From contig NZ_JAJQRG010000009.1 in the NCBI RefSeq assembly GCF_021228235.1, positions 62,001-126,000 of the forward strand: a stretch of DNA of 64,000 bases. Reading direction: 5' to 3'. Origin of the DNA: Pseudophaeobacter flagellatus. GTDB taxonomy: Bacteria > Pseudomonadota > Alphaproteobacteria > Rhodobacterales > Rhodobacteraceae. How positions within the stretch are numbered: the stretch's first letter is position 1; each line of letters begins with the position of its first letter. The notes beneath the pieces were generated by a model. That model did no database searches and was not told the DNA's origin. It worked only from the letters and a program-made list of their open reading frames with translations. A program made the translations under genes and the position numbers. This document shows positions 52,008 through 60,589 of this stretch, in pieces.

Positions 52008-53120
52008 ATGAGTGCTGGGGTCGGCGTAGATCTTGAAAACCTCTGGATCCGCTTTGGAGATTTTGTCGCCGTGCGCGACGCAAAAGTGCATATCAACGGA
52101 GGGGATTTCTTTTCCTTCCTTGGCCCCTCGGGCTGTGGCAAGACAACGATCTTGCGCGCGGTTTCGGGATTTCTGGAACCCAGCGAAGGCCAGGTGTTGA
52201 TTGGCGGCAAGGACATGAAGGGGATCGGCCCCAACAAACGTCCCACCGCGCTGATCTTTCAGAACCTTGCCCTGTTCCCGCTGATGAAGGTCTGGGAAAA
52301 CATCACCTTCTCGATGGAAATCAAAGGCGCATCGGCGCGGGAGCGGCGCAAGCGCGCTGATGAACTGCTGGACATGATTGCCCTGCCGGATCAGGGGGAC
52401 AAGCTGCCCTCGGAATTGTCGGGCGGTCAGCGCCAGCGGGTTGCCATTGCGCGTGCGCTTTGTGCTGAACCCGATGTCTTGCTGCTGGATGAACCTCTCT
52501 CGGCGCTGGATCTCAAGCTGCGCCAGCACATGCGTACAGAGCTGCGTGAAATCCAGAAACGGGTGGGCATCACCTTTATCTACATCACCCATGACCAGGG
52601 CGAAGCCTTGACCATGTCCGATAATATTGCGGTCATGCGGGCCGGTGTCATTGACCAGATTGGTGATGGAAAAACCATCTACAACGATCCCTCGACAGCT
52701 TTTGCCGCCTCTTTTGTTGGGGAAAACAATGTCTTTCGTGGCACCGTGAAGCAGGTGCAGGGCGATACTGCGCTGATTGCCACCAATCGATCCGGCGATC
52801 TTTTGGCGCGGGTGTCCAGTGCCAATCAGGGCAAGATGAAAGCGGGGGACGATGCGATGATGTTCATCCGCCCCGAAGCCTTTGCGCTGGCGCCGGTGGG
52901 CAGCGAGGGCGACCATTTTGTCACCGCCACCGTCACCAACGAGGAATTTGAAGGCAATGCGTTCAACATCTTCATGGAAGGCGACGGCGGTAAGGAAATG
53001 AAGGTTTCGCTGCCCAATCTGGGCCAGTCCTTTGATAGCCACAAGGGGCAGTCGATGACCCTGCAATATGATGTCCAGAACGCTGTGGCCTTGCCGGCCG
53101 GCGATCTGGCCACCGAATAG
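52008..53120 (+). CDS. Spermidine/putrescine-type ABC transporter ATP-binding protein (PotA-like)
   Basis: This 370-residue ATPase has Walker A GPSGCGKTTILRAVSGF, signature LSGGQRQRVAIARAL, Walker B VLLLDEPLSALD and the switch histidine in YITHDQGEALTMSD. A C-terminal TOBE domain follows (about 270-365). It powers the importer with the two permeases downstream. AGGAGAGACCAC precedes the ATG. It is separated from the receptor gene by 146 bases that include the hairpin. Confidence 0.92.
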   Translation: MSAGVGVDLENLWIRFGDFVAVRDAKVHINGGDFFSFLGPSGCGKTTILRAVSGFLEPSEGQVLIGGKDMKGIGPNKRPTALIFQNLALFPLMKVWENITFSMEIKGASARERRKRADELLDMIALPDQGDKLPSELSGGQRQRVAIARALCAEPDVLLLDEPLSALDLKLRQHMRTELREIQKRVGITFIYITHDQGEALTMSDNIAVMRAGVIDQIGDGKTIYNDPSTAFAASFVGENNVFRGTVKQVQGDTALIATNRSGDLLARVSSANQGKMKAGDDAMMFIRPEAFALAPVGSEGDHFVTATVTNEEFEGNAFNIFMEGDGGKEMKVSLPNLGQSFDSHKGQSMTLQYDVQNAVALPAGDLATE

Positions 53121-53131
53121 GGAGACTGGCG

Positions 53132-54052
53132 ATGCCCCGTTTCCTAAAAGAATTTTTTGATCGCAACGGTCTGGGCATTGGCTCCTTGATGCTGGGGCTG
53201 GTGCTGTTCTGGACCATTGGTCTGATCATCATGCCGCAGCTGTCGATGCTGGACTTCTCTTTTCGGCCCAACCTGCCGCCGCCAGAAATTGGCGGGCCAA
53301 AAGACGTCTACACGATGGAAAATTACAAATATCTTGTCTTTGGCCCCGAAGGCGGCAGTCAGGACTTTAATGCCGTTGATCTGAAGGTGTTTTACCGCAC
53401 CCTGATTGCGGCGGTCTTTGTTACCATCTTCAACCTGATCCTGTGCTACCCAATCGCGTATTACCTGGCTCAGACCAAGGGTAATCACATCCGCATCTTT
53501 GCGCTGATGCTGATCATTCCCTATTGGATCAACGAGATCCTGCGCGCCTTTGCGCTGCGGATTATCTTTGGCGAGACTGGCGTATTGAACAATCTGCTGG
53601 TGGCGGCTGGGGTGTTTGACACGCCGTTTGATTTCATCCGCAATGACATCGCGCTGTATGCCGGGCTGGGCTATGCCTATATCCTGTTGATGATCTTTCC
53701 GATCTACAACGTGATCGAAAGCCTGGATCGTAATCAGATCGAAGCTGCCCGCGACATGGGGGCGAGCTGGCCGATGATCCACCGCCGCGTGGTCATCCCC
53801 TATGCCAAACCGGGGATTAGCTCGGGCTGTACCATGGTGTTCATGCTGTCTGCCGGGGCGCTTGCGGCGCCACAGATTCTGGGCGGGCCGTCTTCGCTTT
53901 GGTTTACCCAGCTGATCTATCAGCAATTCAACGACAACTCTGACTGGCCACAGGGCGCAGCCTATGCCGTGGTACTGCTGGTCACCTGTATCCTTCTGGT
54001 GCTTGCAGTGATGCGCCTGTTCAAGGTGGACATGGGGGATATCGGCAAATGA
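53132..54052 (+). CDS. Spermidine/putrescine-type ABC transporter permease (PotB-like)
   Basis: This 306-residue inner-membrane permease has six helices and the EAA coupling loop (EAARDMGASWPMIHRRVVIPYA). A large periplasmic loop follows helix 1 (PEIGGPKDVYTMENYKYLVFG), as in PotB. It is coupled to the next permease gene by a 4-base overlap (ATGA) and follows the ATPase gene by 11 bases. GGGAGACTGGCG precedes the ATG. Confidence 0.92.
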   Translation: MPRFLKEFFDRNGLGIGSLMLGLVLFWTIGLIIMPQLSMLDFSFRPNLPPPEIGGPKDVYTMENYKYLVFGPEGGSQDFNAVDLKVFYRTLIAAVFVTIFNLILCYPIAYYLAQTKGNHIRIFALMLIIPYWINEILRAFALRIIFGETGVLNNLLVAAGVFDTPFDFIRNDIALYAGLGYAYILLMIFPIYNVIESLDRNQIEAARDMGASWPMIHRRVVIPYAKPGISSGCTMVFMLSAGALAAPQILGGPSSLWFTQLIYQQFNDNSDWPQGAAYAVVLLVTCILLVLAVMRLFKVDMGDIGK

Positions 54053-55308
54053 AGAACCTTTCTCTTATGCGCCTAAGCATCTGGGCCTATCTGGCTATCT
54101 TCTTTGCCTATTTGCTTGGGCCTTTGGTGATCATGTCGGTCACGGCCTTCAACTCTCCCGAGTTCCCCCGTGCCACCCCCTGGGAATGCCTGACCTTTGA
54201 ATGGTTTTCGGCTCTGTTTCACGACGAACGGATCCTCAACGGTATCAAGAACTCTGTTCTGGTGGGCTTTGGTACCGTTATCCTGTCGGTGGCCATGGGG
54301 CTGGCAGGGGCCCTGATGCTGACCCAAATCTGGCCCAAGTTGCGGGCGACCTATTACACCATCATCATTGCGCCGATCCTGGTGCCCGGTGTGGTGATCG
54401 GTATCTCGACGTTGGTGTTCTGGGACCGGATCAACCGGATGCTGGGGCTGGGGGCGGATAGTTTCCTATCCAATGGGCTGTTCCTGACGGTGATTGGCCA
54501 ATCCACCTTTATTGCCAGCTACTGCATGCTGGTGCTGGTGGCGCGTCTGCAGCGCTATGATGCTGCTCTGACAGAGGCGGCGCTGGATCTGGGTGCCACC
54601 CATGCACAGGCCTTTCGCAAGGTTCTTCTGCCCTTCATGAAGCCTGCTATCGCAAGTGCCGCAGTGCTGGCCTTTCTGGCGAGTTTCGAGAACTACAACA
54701 CCACCACCTTTACCTTTGGCGAATACCCCACTCTGACCATCGAGCTGGCGCAAAAGGTTCGCTATGGCATCACCCCGGCGATTTCGGCGCTGGCCTTTAT
54801 TATTGTGTTGCTGACGGTCTTTGCCGCGCTGTTCAACGAGGCCAATATCCGTCGCAAGGAACTGGTGTTTGAGGCGCGCAAAGGGGCAACGGTCGAAGAG
54901 CTCAGCTCAGGTCGCTTCAAGATGCCGGGCTTTCTCAGCTCTAATTGGGCGGCGGTTGCGCTGGTGGTCGTGGCCTGTGCGACGGTGGTCGTGGTGGGAA
55001 CCGCAACAGTCTATAGCCCGCAGCAATGTATCGCCAATGTGCAGGAGCAAAAGCGCCTGGAGACAGAGATACGTATCCAGGAGTTGCAGCGCCAGCGCGA
55101 GCTGCGCCGCCAGCAGCAAGAGGCAGAGCAGGGCAGCACAGCCCCAGCCCAGTCTCAACCTGCGGATAACAACTCTGGCTTTGGTGGCGTCTTTGCTCCC
55201 AATACCCTGTCGGGTGAGGAAGAAAGTGGCGCGGCTGAGCCTGCAGAGGAAAGCTCGGGGTTTGGTGGTGCCTTTGCCCCCAGCACTTTGAGTGGCGATG
55301 GCAACTGA
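54049..55308 (+). CDS. Spermidine/putrescine-type ABC permease (PotC-like) with extra C-terminal region
   Basis: Residues 1-270 are a normal PotC-like permease with six helices and the EAA loop (EAALDLGATHAQAFRKVLLP). The remaining 150 residues are extra: a basic cytoplasmic linker (about 268-297), a seventh helix (about 300-322), a Gln/Arg/Glu coiled coil (about 329-361) and a Ser/Gly/Glu tail. The tail contains two copies of a 14-residue motif, SGFGGVFAPNTLSG (376-389) and SGFGGAFAPSTLSG (403-416). By the positive-inside rule the coiled coil and repeats should be periplasmic. I know of no PotC with this addition; it could anchor the receptor or another envelope part. A terminator follows. 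Confidence 0.88.
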   Translation: MKNLSLMRLSIWAYLAIFFAYLLGPLVIMSVTAFNSPEFPRATPWECLTFEWFSALFHDERILNGIKNSVLVGFGTVILSVAMGLAGALMLTQIWPKLRATYYTIIIAPILVPGVVIGISTLVFWDRINRMLGLGADSFLSNGLFLTVIGQSTFIASYCMLVLVARLQRYDAALTEAALDLGATHAQAFRKVLLPFMKPAIASAAVLAFLASFENYNTTTFTFGEYPTLTIELAQKVRYGITPAISALAFIIVLLTVFAALFNEANIRRKELVFEARKGATVEELSSGRFKMPGFLSSNWAAVALVVVACATVVVVGTATVYSPQQCIANVQEQKRLETEIRIQELQRQRELRRQQQEAEQGSTAPAQSQPADNNSGFGGVFAPNTLSGEEESGAAEPAEESSGFGGAFAPSTLSGDGN

Positions 55309-55360
55309 GCCTGCGCCTTCTGCGCCCCTCTCCTGCGCGCCGCTATGCAGGAGGCATGAT

Positions 55361-55394
55361 CCCCCGCCCGACATCGCTGTCGGGCGGGGGTTTT
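55361..55394 (+). terminator. Intrinsic terminator of the spermidine/putrescine-type operon
   Basis: CCCCGCCCGACA and TGTCGGGCGGGG (within 55361-55390) form a perfect long stem with a loop of about four bases, followed by TTTT (55391-55394). Confidence 0.85.
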
Positions 55395-55431
55395 GCACCA
55401 TTTGCATCAAATAGGGGGGGGGCAGGATGCC

Positions 55432-56196
55432 CTAATGCGGGCTGGCCAGGGGCTTGCTGGTCAAAACACCTGGGGCGTCTGTGGCCAGGGGGGCGCCTGA
55501 CAGCCGGGCCATATGCCAGGCTAGGGCCTGATTACTGCTGATCACGGGTTTGCCAATGCGCTGCTCCAGATCGTCGATAATGTCCAGTGTGCGCAGATTG
55601 GTACAGCTAAGAAACACTGCCTGAACCAATGGATCCGCCCCTACCTGCAGCGCGGCGGCATGGATCGAGGCAGGGTCAATGCGGGCGACATTGGCCTCGA
55701 CCTCTTCGCCAAAGGAGACAAGGCTTGGAACCTGTAGGCCCGCCGCCTCGAAGGTTTGGCGCATCGGGCCCGAGACCGAGTCTATATAGGGTGAAACCAG
55801 CCCTACCGATGTCAGATCCAACGCCGCAAAGGCGGCCAGCGTTGCATCAAGCGGCTGGGCCACATGCCGGGTGGTCAGGGCGCCCTGCACCAGATCAGCC
55901 ACCCGTTCGGGGCCAATCAGGGTGGTGCCAGAGGTGCAGCCATAGGCGACCACATCAAACGCCACCCCCTGCGGCAAGAGCGCCGCCGCCGCAGGAAGGT
56001 CGCGTTCCATCTGGGCGATGGTTTCCGGGGTCAGCGCCGCGCCAGAGGGGATGCGATTGACATAGATCGCGATGTCGCGACTGGGAAACAGGCGGCGAAA
56101 ATCCTGCTCGATGGTTTCATCCACCTGCAGGGCAATCAGGCCAAGGGTGGCGGTGGATCCGATTGGTCCGGTCAGCTGATATGGGAAATGCTGCAT
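55432..56196 (-). CDS. Asp/Glu racemase superfamily protein (maleate isomerase/arylmalonate decarboxylase-like)
   Basis: This 254-residue protein is of the Asp/Glu/hydantoin racemase superfamily. Two candidate catalytic cysteines occur in VVAYGCTSGTTLIGPE and VFLSCTNLRTLDIID, the pattern of maleate cis-trans isomerase and EutA-like proteins. SVGLVSPYIDSVSGPMRQTF is also typical. It probably isomerises, racemises or decarboxylates a small dicarboxylate. It converges with the ABC operon and stands alone. EutA of ectoine use is a possible relative, but no other ectoine gene is nearby. Confidence 0.85.
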   Translation of the reverse strand: MQHFPYQLTGPIGSTATLGLIALQVDETIEQDFRRLFPSRDIAIYVNRIPSGAALTPETIAQMERDLPAAAALLPQGVAFDVVAYGCTSGTTLIGPERVADLVQGALTTRHVAQPLDATLAAFAALDLTSVGLVSPYIDSVSGPMRQTFEAAGLQVPSLVSFGEEVEANVARIDPASIHAAALQVGADPLVQAVFLSCTNLRTLDIIDDLEQRIGKPVISSNQALAWHMARLSGAPLATDAPGVLTSKPLASPH

Positions 56197-56502
56197 GGCG
56201 CTGGGCTCCTGGTAGGGAAAGGGCGAGGCGCAGCTTTGCCGGTTCTGGCCGCCACCGCAAGGCTGCTCCTACGCCTGCCAACTGATGTTGGGCTTTGTGT
56301 TCGGCGCTAGCTGTCGTGGCGGCTGCCTGTCTGGTCGTGGCAGCGCAGACCACATTTTTCCCTTGAACGCCATATATTTACCGCAGTTGAGCCGACTCTC
56401 TACCGTTTTTACATGACAGAGCTATGCCTTGAAGCGGAGAACTCCACCGGCCTACAGCACGTGTTGCTAGGCGATCCGCAGGTAAGGGCTTGGTAGGGCG
56501 AC
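56197..56502. other. Divergent interval before the RTX-Hint gene
   Basis: This 306-base interval between the Asp/Glu racemase-family gene and the RTX gene has an A+T-rich patch with TTGAAC at 56363 and CATATATTTA following. A short -35-like box is visible but no well-spaced -10. No gene or repeat was recognised. Confidence 0.5.
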
Positions 56503-58680
56503 ATGGCTGTTTTAGACAATGCAATCTGGTTGACCGGGGCAGACGGCAGTGCCGAAAACGGTAGCACCACCCTGTTCGAAGCGGGGCAGAACACCACGGT
56601 CACCGGGCGCTTTACCGCTGCGGCCTGGGATGCCAGTCAGTCTGGCACCAAGGTTTCGGATTTTGGTGCCTTTGGGGTCACCGGGCCGATCACCGCAGAA
56701 TATAGCTTTTCCAATCCAATCACTCAGCTTGCCTTTGATCTACAGCATGTGAATGCCTCTGGCAGCAGCCATGACGACAAATTCACCCTACGCATTCTGG
56801 ATGCCTCTGGTGTCCTGGTCCCGGCGGATGAGGTGATCGCAGGCCTGACCGGTGTGACCCACCATAGCGTCACTACAAACCCTGATGGCACCGTTTCAAT
56901 AGAGGCAGAGGGCAGCACCGCTGATGATATCGGCGTGGCGCTGGAGGGGCCGATTTCGGCGCTGGTGGTGACCTATGAAAATGGCTCTGATGCGCCTCAG
57001 TCAGGCGGCGCGGGGATTTCGGATCTGTCATTCTCTATCCCGCCACCGCTGGATTACCAGGTTGAGGGCACCGCCGGTGATGACCTGATTGATGCAAGCT
57101 ATCTGGGCGATCCCGAAGGCGACCGGGTTGACAATAGCGATGCGCAGGATGGCTCTCAGGATGACACAATTCTGGCGGGCGATGGCAATGACACCGTGCG
57201 CGCGGGTGATGGCGACGATTCCATCGAGGCCGGCGATGGCAACGATTACGTCGAAGGCGGTGAGGGCAATGATACCCTGCGCGGCGGCTGGGGCGACGAT
57301 ACGCTTTATGGCGGTGCGGGGAATGACAAGCTGGAAGGGCTCTATGGTAATGACCTGATCTATGCGGGCGATGGCGATGATCATGTCTTTGGCCGTGATC
57401 AGGATGACCTGATCTATGGCGAAGGGGGCAACGATACCCTGATCGGCAGCAAGGGCACGGATACTGTCTGGGGCGGCGCGGGCAATGACACCCTGGCGGG
57501 CAGCCAGGGCAATGACGAGATGCACGGCGGCGCAGGCAATGACCTGGTGTTTATTGGTGTCCATGAAGATTCCGACCGGATTTTTCTGGATGAAGGCAAT
57601 GACTTTCTTGATGGGGGCTCGGCCGGGTCGTCGTTTTACGGCGAAGGCGGCACTGGCGATGACCGGATGAACAGCGGCGTCGGCGATGACACACTGCTGG
57701 GCGATGCGGGCCGCGACACCCTGGATGGCGGCGCGGGGGCTGATCAGCTGGACGGCGGCGCGGATGACGACAGCATCGTTGGCGGCACCGGCAATGACAC
57801 GCTGATCGGTGGCACCGGCGCAGATACCCTGCAGGGCGGTGATGACCGGGATGTTTTTTTTGGTGGCAGCGGCGATCTGGTAGATGGCGGCGAGGGCGGC
57901 GATGACCACGATGTGCTGGACCTGCGCGGTGCGGGGCGCAGTACGGTCACCTTTGACCCGGATGACGGCGAGGCTGGTCGGGTCGATTTCCTGGATGACG
58001 CGGGCAAGGTCACAGGCAGCCTAAAGTTTTCCAATATCGAAGAGGTGATCCCAGAGACGGTGGCCTGTTTCACCCCCGGCACCCTTGTGCTGACCCCGGC
58101 TGGGCAGATCCCGGTGGAAGAAATCACGCAGGGGGCGCGGGTTTGCACGCTGGATCACGGGGTCCAGCGGGTGCGCTGGGTTGGGACGCGCCATCTTGAT
58201 GCCTTGGATCTGGCTGCGCGACCTGGGTTTTGCCCGGTGCGGATTACGGCGGGGGCCCTGGGGGACAACCGCCCCAAGCAGGATTTGCTTGTGTCGCCCC
58301 AGCACCGCATGCTGCTAAGCGGTGCCCATGCAGAAATGCTATTTGGTACTGCAGAGGTTCTGGCTGCTGCCCAGAGCCTGGTGAATGGGCGCACAATTCT
58401 GCGCGTCGAACCCGGCTCGGTGACCTATATTCATCTGCTGTTTGATAGCCATGAAATCATCTGTGCCAATGGTGCCTGGAGCGAGAGTTTTCAGCCCGGA
58501 GAGCAAACGCTGTCCGGTATGGCGGTGGCGCAGCGGGCCGAGGTTCTTGCCCTGTTTCCCGAAGCGGCGCTGATCGGCAAGCGTTTTGCCGCGGCCCGCC
58601 CATCGTTGAAATCCTATGAGGTGGAGATATTGCAGAGCTTTGCAGGCCCTCTGACAGGTGCGCTTGAGGGGGCGTACTGA
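56503..58680 (+). CDS. RTX calcium-binding repeat protein with C-terminal Hint domain
   Basis: The 725-residue protein has an N-terminal globular region (about 1-185) and then roughly 20 or more glycine/aspartate-rich nonapeptide repeats (GGxGxDxLx type, about 190-485) that fold as calcium-bound parallel beta-roll. The C-terminal Hint (Hedgehog/intein) domain starts at C522 (ACFTPGTLVLT) and includes VSPQHRMLLSG. RTX proteins are normally exported by type I secretion, and a Hint domain can self-cleave at its first cysteine. No type I secretion genes are adjacent. AGGG precedes the ATG. Its target is unknown; adhesins and surface proteins of this shape are common in roseobacters. Confidence 0.9.
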   Translation: MAVLDNAIWLTGADGSAENGSTTLFEAGQNTTVTGRFTAAAWDASQSGTKVSDFGAFGVTGPITAEYSFSNPITQLAFDLQHVNASGSSHDDKFTLRILDASGVLVPADEVIAGLTGVTHHSVTTNPDGTVSIEAEGSTADDIGVALEGPISALVVTYENGSDAPQSGGAGISDLSFSIPPPLDYQVEGTAGDDLIDASYLGDPEGDRVDNSDAQDGSQDDTILAGDGNDTVRAGDGDDSIEAGDGNDYVEGGEGNDTLRGGWGDDTLYGGAGNDKLEGLYGNDLIYAGDGDDHVFGRDQDDLIYGEGGNDTLIGSKGTDTVWGGAGNDTLAGSQGNDEMHGGAGNDLVFIGVHEDSDRIFLDEGNDFLDGGSAGSSFYGEGGTGDDRMNSGVGDDTLLGDAGRDTLDGGAGADQLDGGADDDSIVGGTGNDTLIGGTGADTLQGGDDRDVFFGGSGDLVDGGEGGDDHDVLDLRGAGRSTVTFDPDDGEAGRVDFLDDAGKVTGSLKFSNIEEVIPETVACFTPGTLVLTPAGQIPVEEITQGARVCTLDHGVQRVRWVGTRHLDALDLAARPGFCPVRITAGALGDNRPKQDLLVSPQHRMLLSGAHAEMLFGTAEVLAAAQSLVNGRTILRVEPGSVTYIHLLFDSHEIICANGAWSESFQPGEQTLSGMAVAQRAEVLALFPEAALIGKRFAAARPSLKSYEVEILQSFAGPLTGALEGAY

Positions 58681-58784
58681 TCCAGGAGCAAATGCGGCTA
58701 AATGCGCAGGAAACGGGTCGCGCTGCGCGCTGAGCCCCTGCAGGGTTGGGGTCTGTCTGCCCTCTGTTGAAGAAAGCGCGCCCC

Positions 58785-59723
58785 GTGACCAAACCTGCCT
58801 CTCCTGCAATTGATCTGCCAGCCGGGCTCTTGCTGGCGGCGCTGGCGCTGGTCTGGGGCGGGTCGTTCTTTTTTGCCGAGATTGCATTGCGGGCGCTGCC
58901 GCCGCTGACCATTACCCTCTTTCGTGTCGCCCTGGCCGTGCCAGTGTTGTGTCTGGTGCTGCGCTATAAACGGATTGCCCTGCCACGGGATCTGCGGATC
59001 TGGCGGGCCTATCTTGTCATGGGGGGCCTGAACAATGCGCTGCCGTTTTCACTGATCTTTTGGGGGCAGACCCAGATCGAAAGCGGGCTGGCCTCAATTT
59101 TGAACGGCACCACGGCGATATTTGGCGCTGTTGCAGCGGGGCTGTTGCTGAAGGACGAGCCACTGACTCCGGCAAAACTCATTGGGGCGGCCCTGGGCGG
59201 ACTGGGGGTTGTGGTGATCATGGGGCCTGCGGCCCTGGGTGATTTGGATCTGCGCAGCCTGGGCCAGCTTGCGGTGCTGGGCGCCGCGCTGTCCTATGCC
59301 CTGGCCAGTGTCTGGGGTAAGCGCCATCTGGCGGCGCAGCCACCGCTGATGAATGCGCTGGGGATGCTTTTGGGCAGCACGGTCTTGATGCTGCCGGTGG
59401 CGCTCTATGTCGATGGGCCGCCCCGGTTTGATTTCGGCACTGAAACCTGGGCCGCGCTGCTGGGGATTGCGTTGCTGTCCACGGCTCTGGCCTATCTGCT
59501 GTATTTCGAGATATTGCGCCGGGCTGGTTCGGCCAATCTGATGCTGGTCACCCTGCTGATCCCGCCCGTTGCGGTAAGCCTTGGGGCGGCGCTGTTGGCC
59601 GAGCACTTGCCGCAGGAGGCCTATCTGGGATTTCTGGTGATCGGTCTGGGGCTGGTGGTCAGCGATGGCCGCCTGTCCAGAAAGATCCTGAACAGGCGGC
59701 GCGGGCGCATTGATGCACCCTGA
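58785..59723 (+). CDS. EamA/DMT-superfamily transporter
   Basis: This 312-residue carrier has ten helices in two EamA halves (LALVWGGSFFFAEIALRALP, NNALPFSLIFWGQTQIESGL and the second EamA start ALSYALASVWGKRHLAAQPP). It likely exports a metabolite; the substrate is unknown. The start is uncertain: a GTG at 58785 begins MTKPASPAID, and a TTG at 58746 would add 13 residues; no ATG fits. It converges with maiA 4 bases away. Confidence 0.82.
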   Translation: MTKPASPAIDLPAGLLLAALALVWGGSFFFAEIALRALPPLTITLFRVALAVPVLCLVLRYKRIALPRDLRIWRAYLVMGGLNNALPFSLIFWGQTQIESGLASILNGTTAIFGAVAAGLLLKDEPLTPAKLIGAALGGLGVVVIMGPAALGDLDLRSLGQLAVLGAALSYALASVWGKRHLAAQPPLMNALGMLLGSTVLMLPVALYVDGPPRFDFGTETWAALLGIALLSTALAYLLYFEILRRAGSANLMLVTLLIPPVAVSLGAALLAEHLPQEAYLGFLVIGLGLVVSDGRLSRKILNRRRGRIDAP

Positions 59724-59727
59724 AGGA

Positions 59728-60369
59728 TTAGTGAACGGGCTTCACCGCATCCGGGTGGGCTGCCGCAAAGGCGGGGTGTGAGGTGCAGGTTTCCTCTACG
59801 GTGCAGATCCGTGGCAGATCGGAAAAATCGACCCCCCAGCGACGCGCATTGTAGAGCTGCGGCATCAGGCAAAGATCGGCCAGGCCAGGCTTATCCGCAG
59901 TGCAGAACGGCGCGGCGTCATAGGCCTGCAACAACTGTTCAAAGGCCTGCAATCCGGGGCGGATGAAATGCTGCATCCAGCCGCCGGGCATATCCTTGGC
60001 CCCATCCGAAAGCAGGGTGGCCTGCTTGGCCACCCGCAGGTTGCAGACCGGATGCAGATCAACCGCAATGCTATGCGCCAGCGCCTGGGCCTGGGACCGC
60101 CCCGCCGGATCCTTTGGCAGCAAGCCCAGATCGCGGGTTTGATCCAGATAGTCCAGTATCGCCAGCGATTGGGTCAGGCGCAGCCCGTCGATATCCAGCA
60201 CCGGCACCAGACCCTGTGGATTGCGCGCCAGATGGGCGGGGCTTTTGTGTTCGCCTTTGACCAGGTCCACCGCGATCGCGCGATAGGGGATGTTGGCAAG
60301 GTTCAGCGCAATGCGCAGCCGATAACTGGCCGAAGAGCGCCAGTAGTCATAGAGGGTTACCTCAGACAT
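59728..60369 (-). CDS. maiA: Maleylacetoacetate isomerase
   Basis: This 213-residue zeta-class glutathione transferase converts maleylacetoacetate to fumarylacetoacetate using glutathione. The N-terminal thioredoxin fold has YDYWRSSASYRLRIALN with the SSxSxR motif of zeta GSTs, then GLVPVLDIDGLRLTQSLAIL. The C-terminal helical domain includes ADLCLMPQLYNARRWGVD. The ATG overlaps the end of the DUF2783 gene by 8 bases. It is the last gene of a minus-strand aromatic-degradation cluster that also encodes fumarylacetoacetase. Confidence 0.92.
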   Translation of the reverse strand: MSEVTLYDYWRSSASYRLRIALNLANIPYRAIAVDLVKGEHKSPAHLARNPQGLVPVLDIDGLRLTQSLAILDYLDQTRDLGLLPKDPAGRSQAQALAHSIAVDLHPVCNLRVAKQATLLSDGAKDMPGGWMQHFIRPGLQAFEQLLQAYDAAPFCTADKPGLADLCLMPQLYNARRWGVDFSDLPRICTVEETCTSHPAFAAAHPDAVKPVH

Positions 60370-60583
60370 CCTTGGTTCCCTTGGCAGAGGGTAGCGCGGC
60401 GGCGGCCAGCGCCTGTTGCAGCACCGCCGTGTCGCCAATGTGATTGGCCAATATCAGGATCAGCCGGGCGTTGAAGGCCTCGCTATCGGCTTTGTCCCGT
60501 CCCTCATGGGCGGCAAGCAGATCGGCGTAGAAATCATCGGCACCATTGATATTTGGCTCTAGGATCAGTTTTGAGTCAGACAT
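60362..60583 (-). CDS. DUF2783 small protein, possible coupling subunit of the flavoprotein hydroxylase
   Basis: This 73-residue acidic helical protein matches the DUF2783 pattern (LILEPNINGADDFYADLLAAH). It lies 6 bases after the flavoprotein hydroxylase gene. In Pseudomonas putida the 3-hydroxyphenylacetate hydroxylase needs a flavoprotein (MhaA) and a very small coupling protein (MhaB) of similar size; I infer, without alignment, that this protein plays that role. It overlaps maiA by 8 bases. Confidence 0.8.
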   Translation of the reverse strand: MSDSKLILEPNINGADDFYADLLAAHEGRDKADSEAFNARLILILANHIGDTAVLQQALAAAALPSAKGTKDV

Positions 60584-60589
60584 TTCGGG

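Noticed and set aside
50719-52083. Long minus-strand open reading frame of about 450 codons opposite the binding-protein gene
   Set aside because: It lies fully antisense to a well-supported periplasmic binding protein gene, has no recognisable family and no ribosome binding site; it is a by-product of high G+C codon use.
51759-53066. Minus-strand open frame of about 435 codons opposite the PotA-like gene
   Set aside because: It is antisense to an ABC ATPase with all motifs intact and shows no protein-family pattern.
57160-57900. Array-like repeated DNA that could be taken for a CRISPR array
   Set aside because: The repeats are short, in frame, and encode GGxGxD nonapeptides of an RTX protein; there are no constant repeats with unique spacers.
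57028-57909. Minus-strand repetitive open frame opposite the RTX repeats
   Set aside because: Its repeating Ile/Ala pattern is simply the antisense of the Gly/Asp nonapeptide codons.
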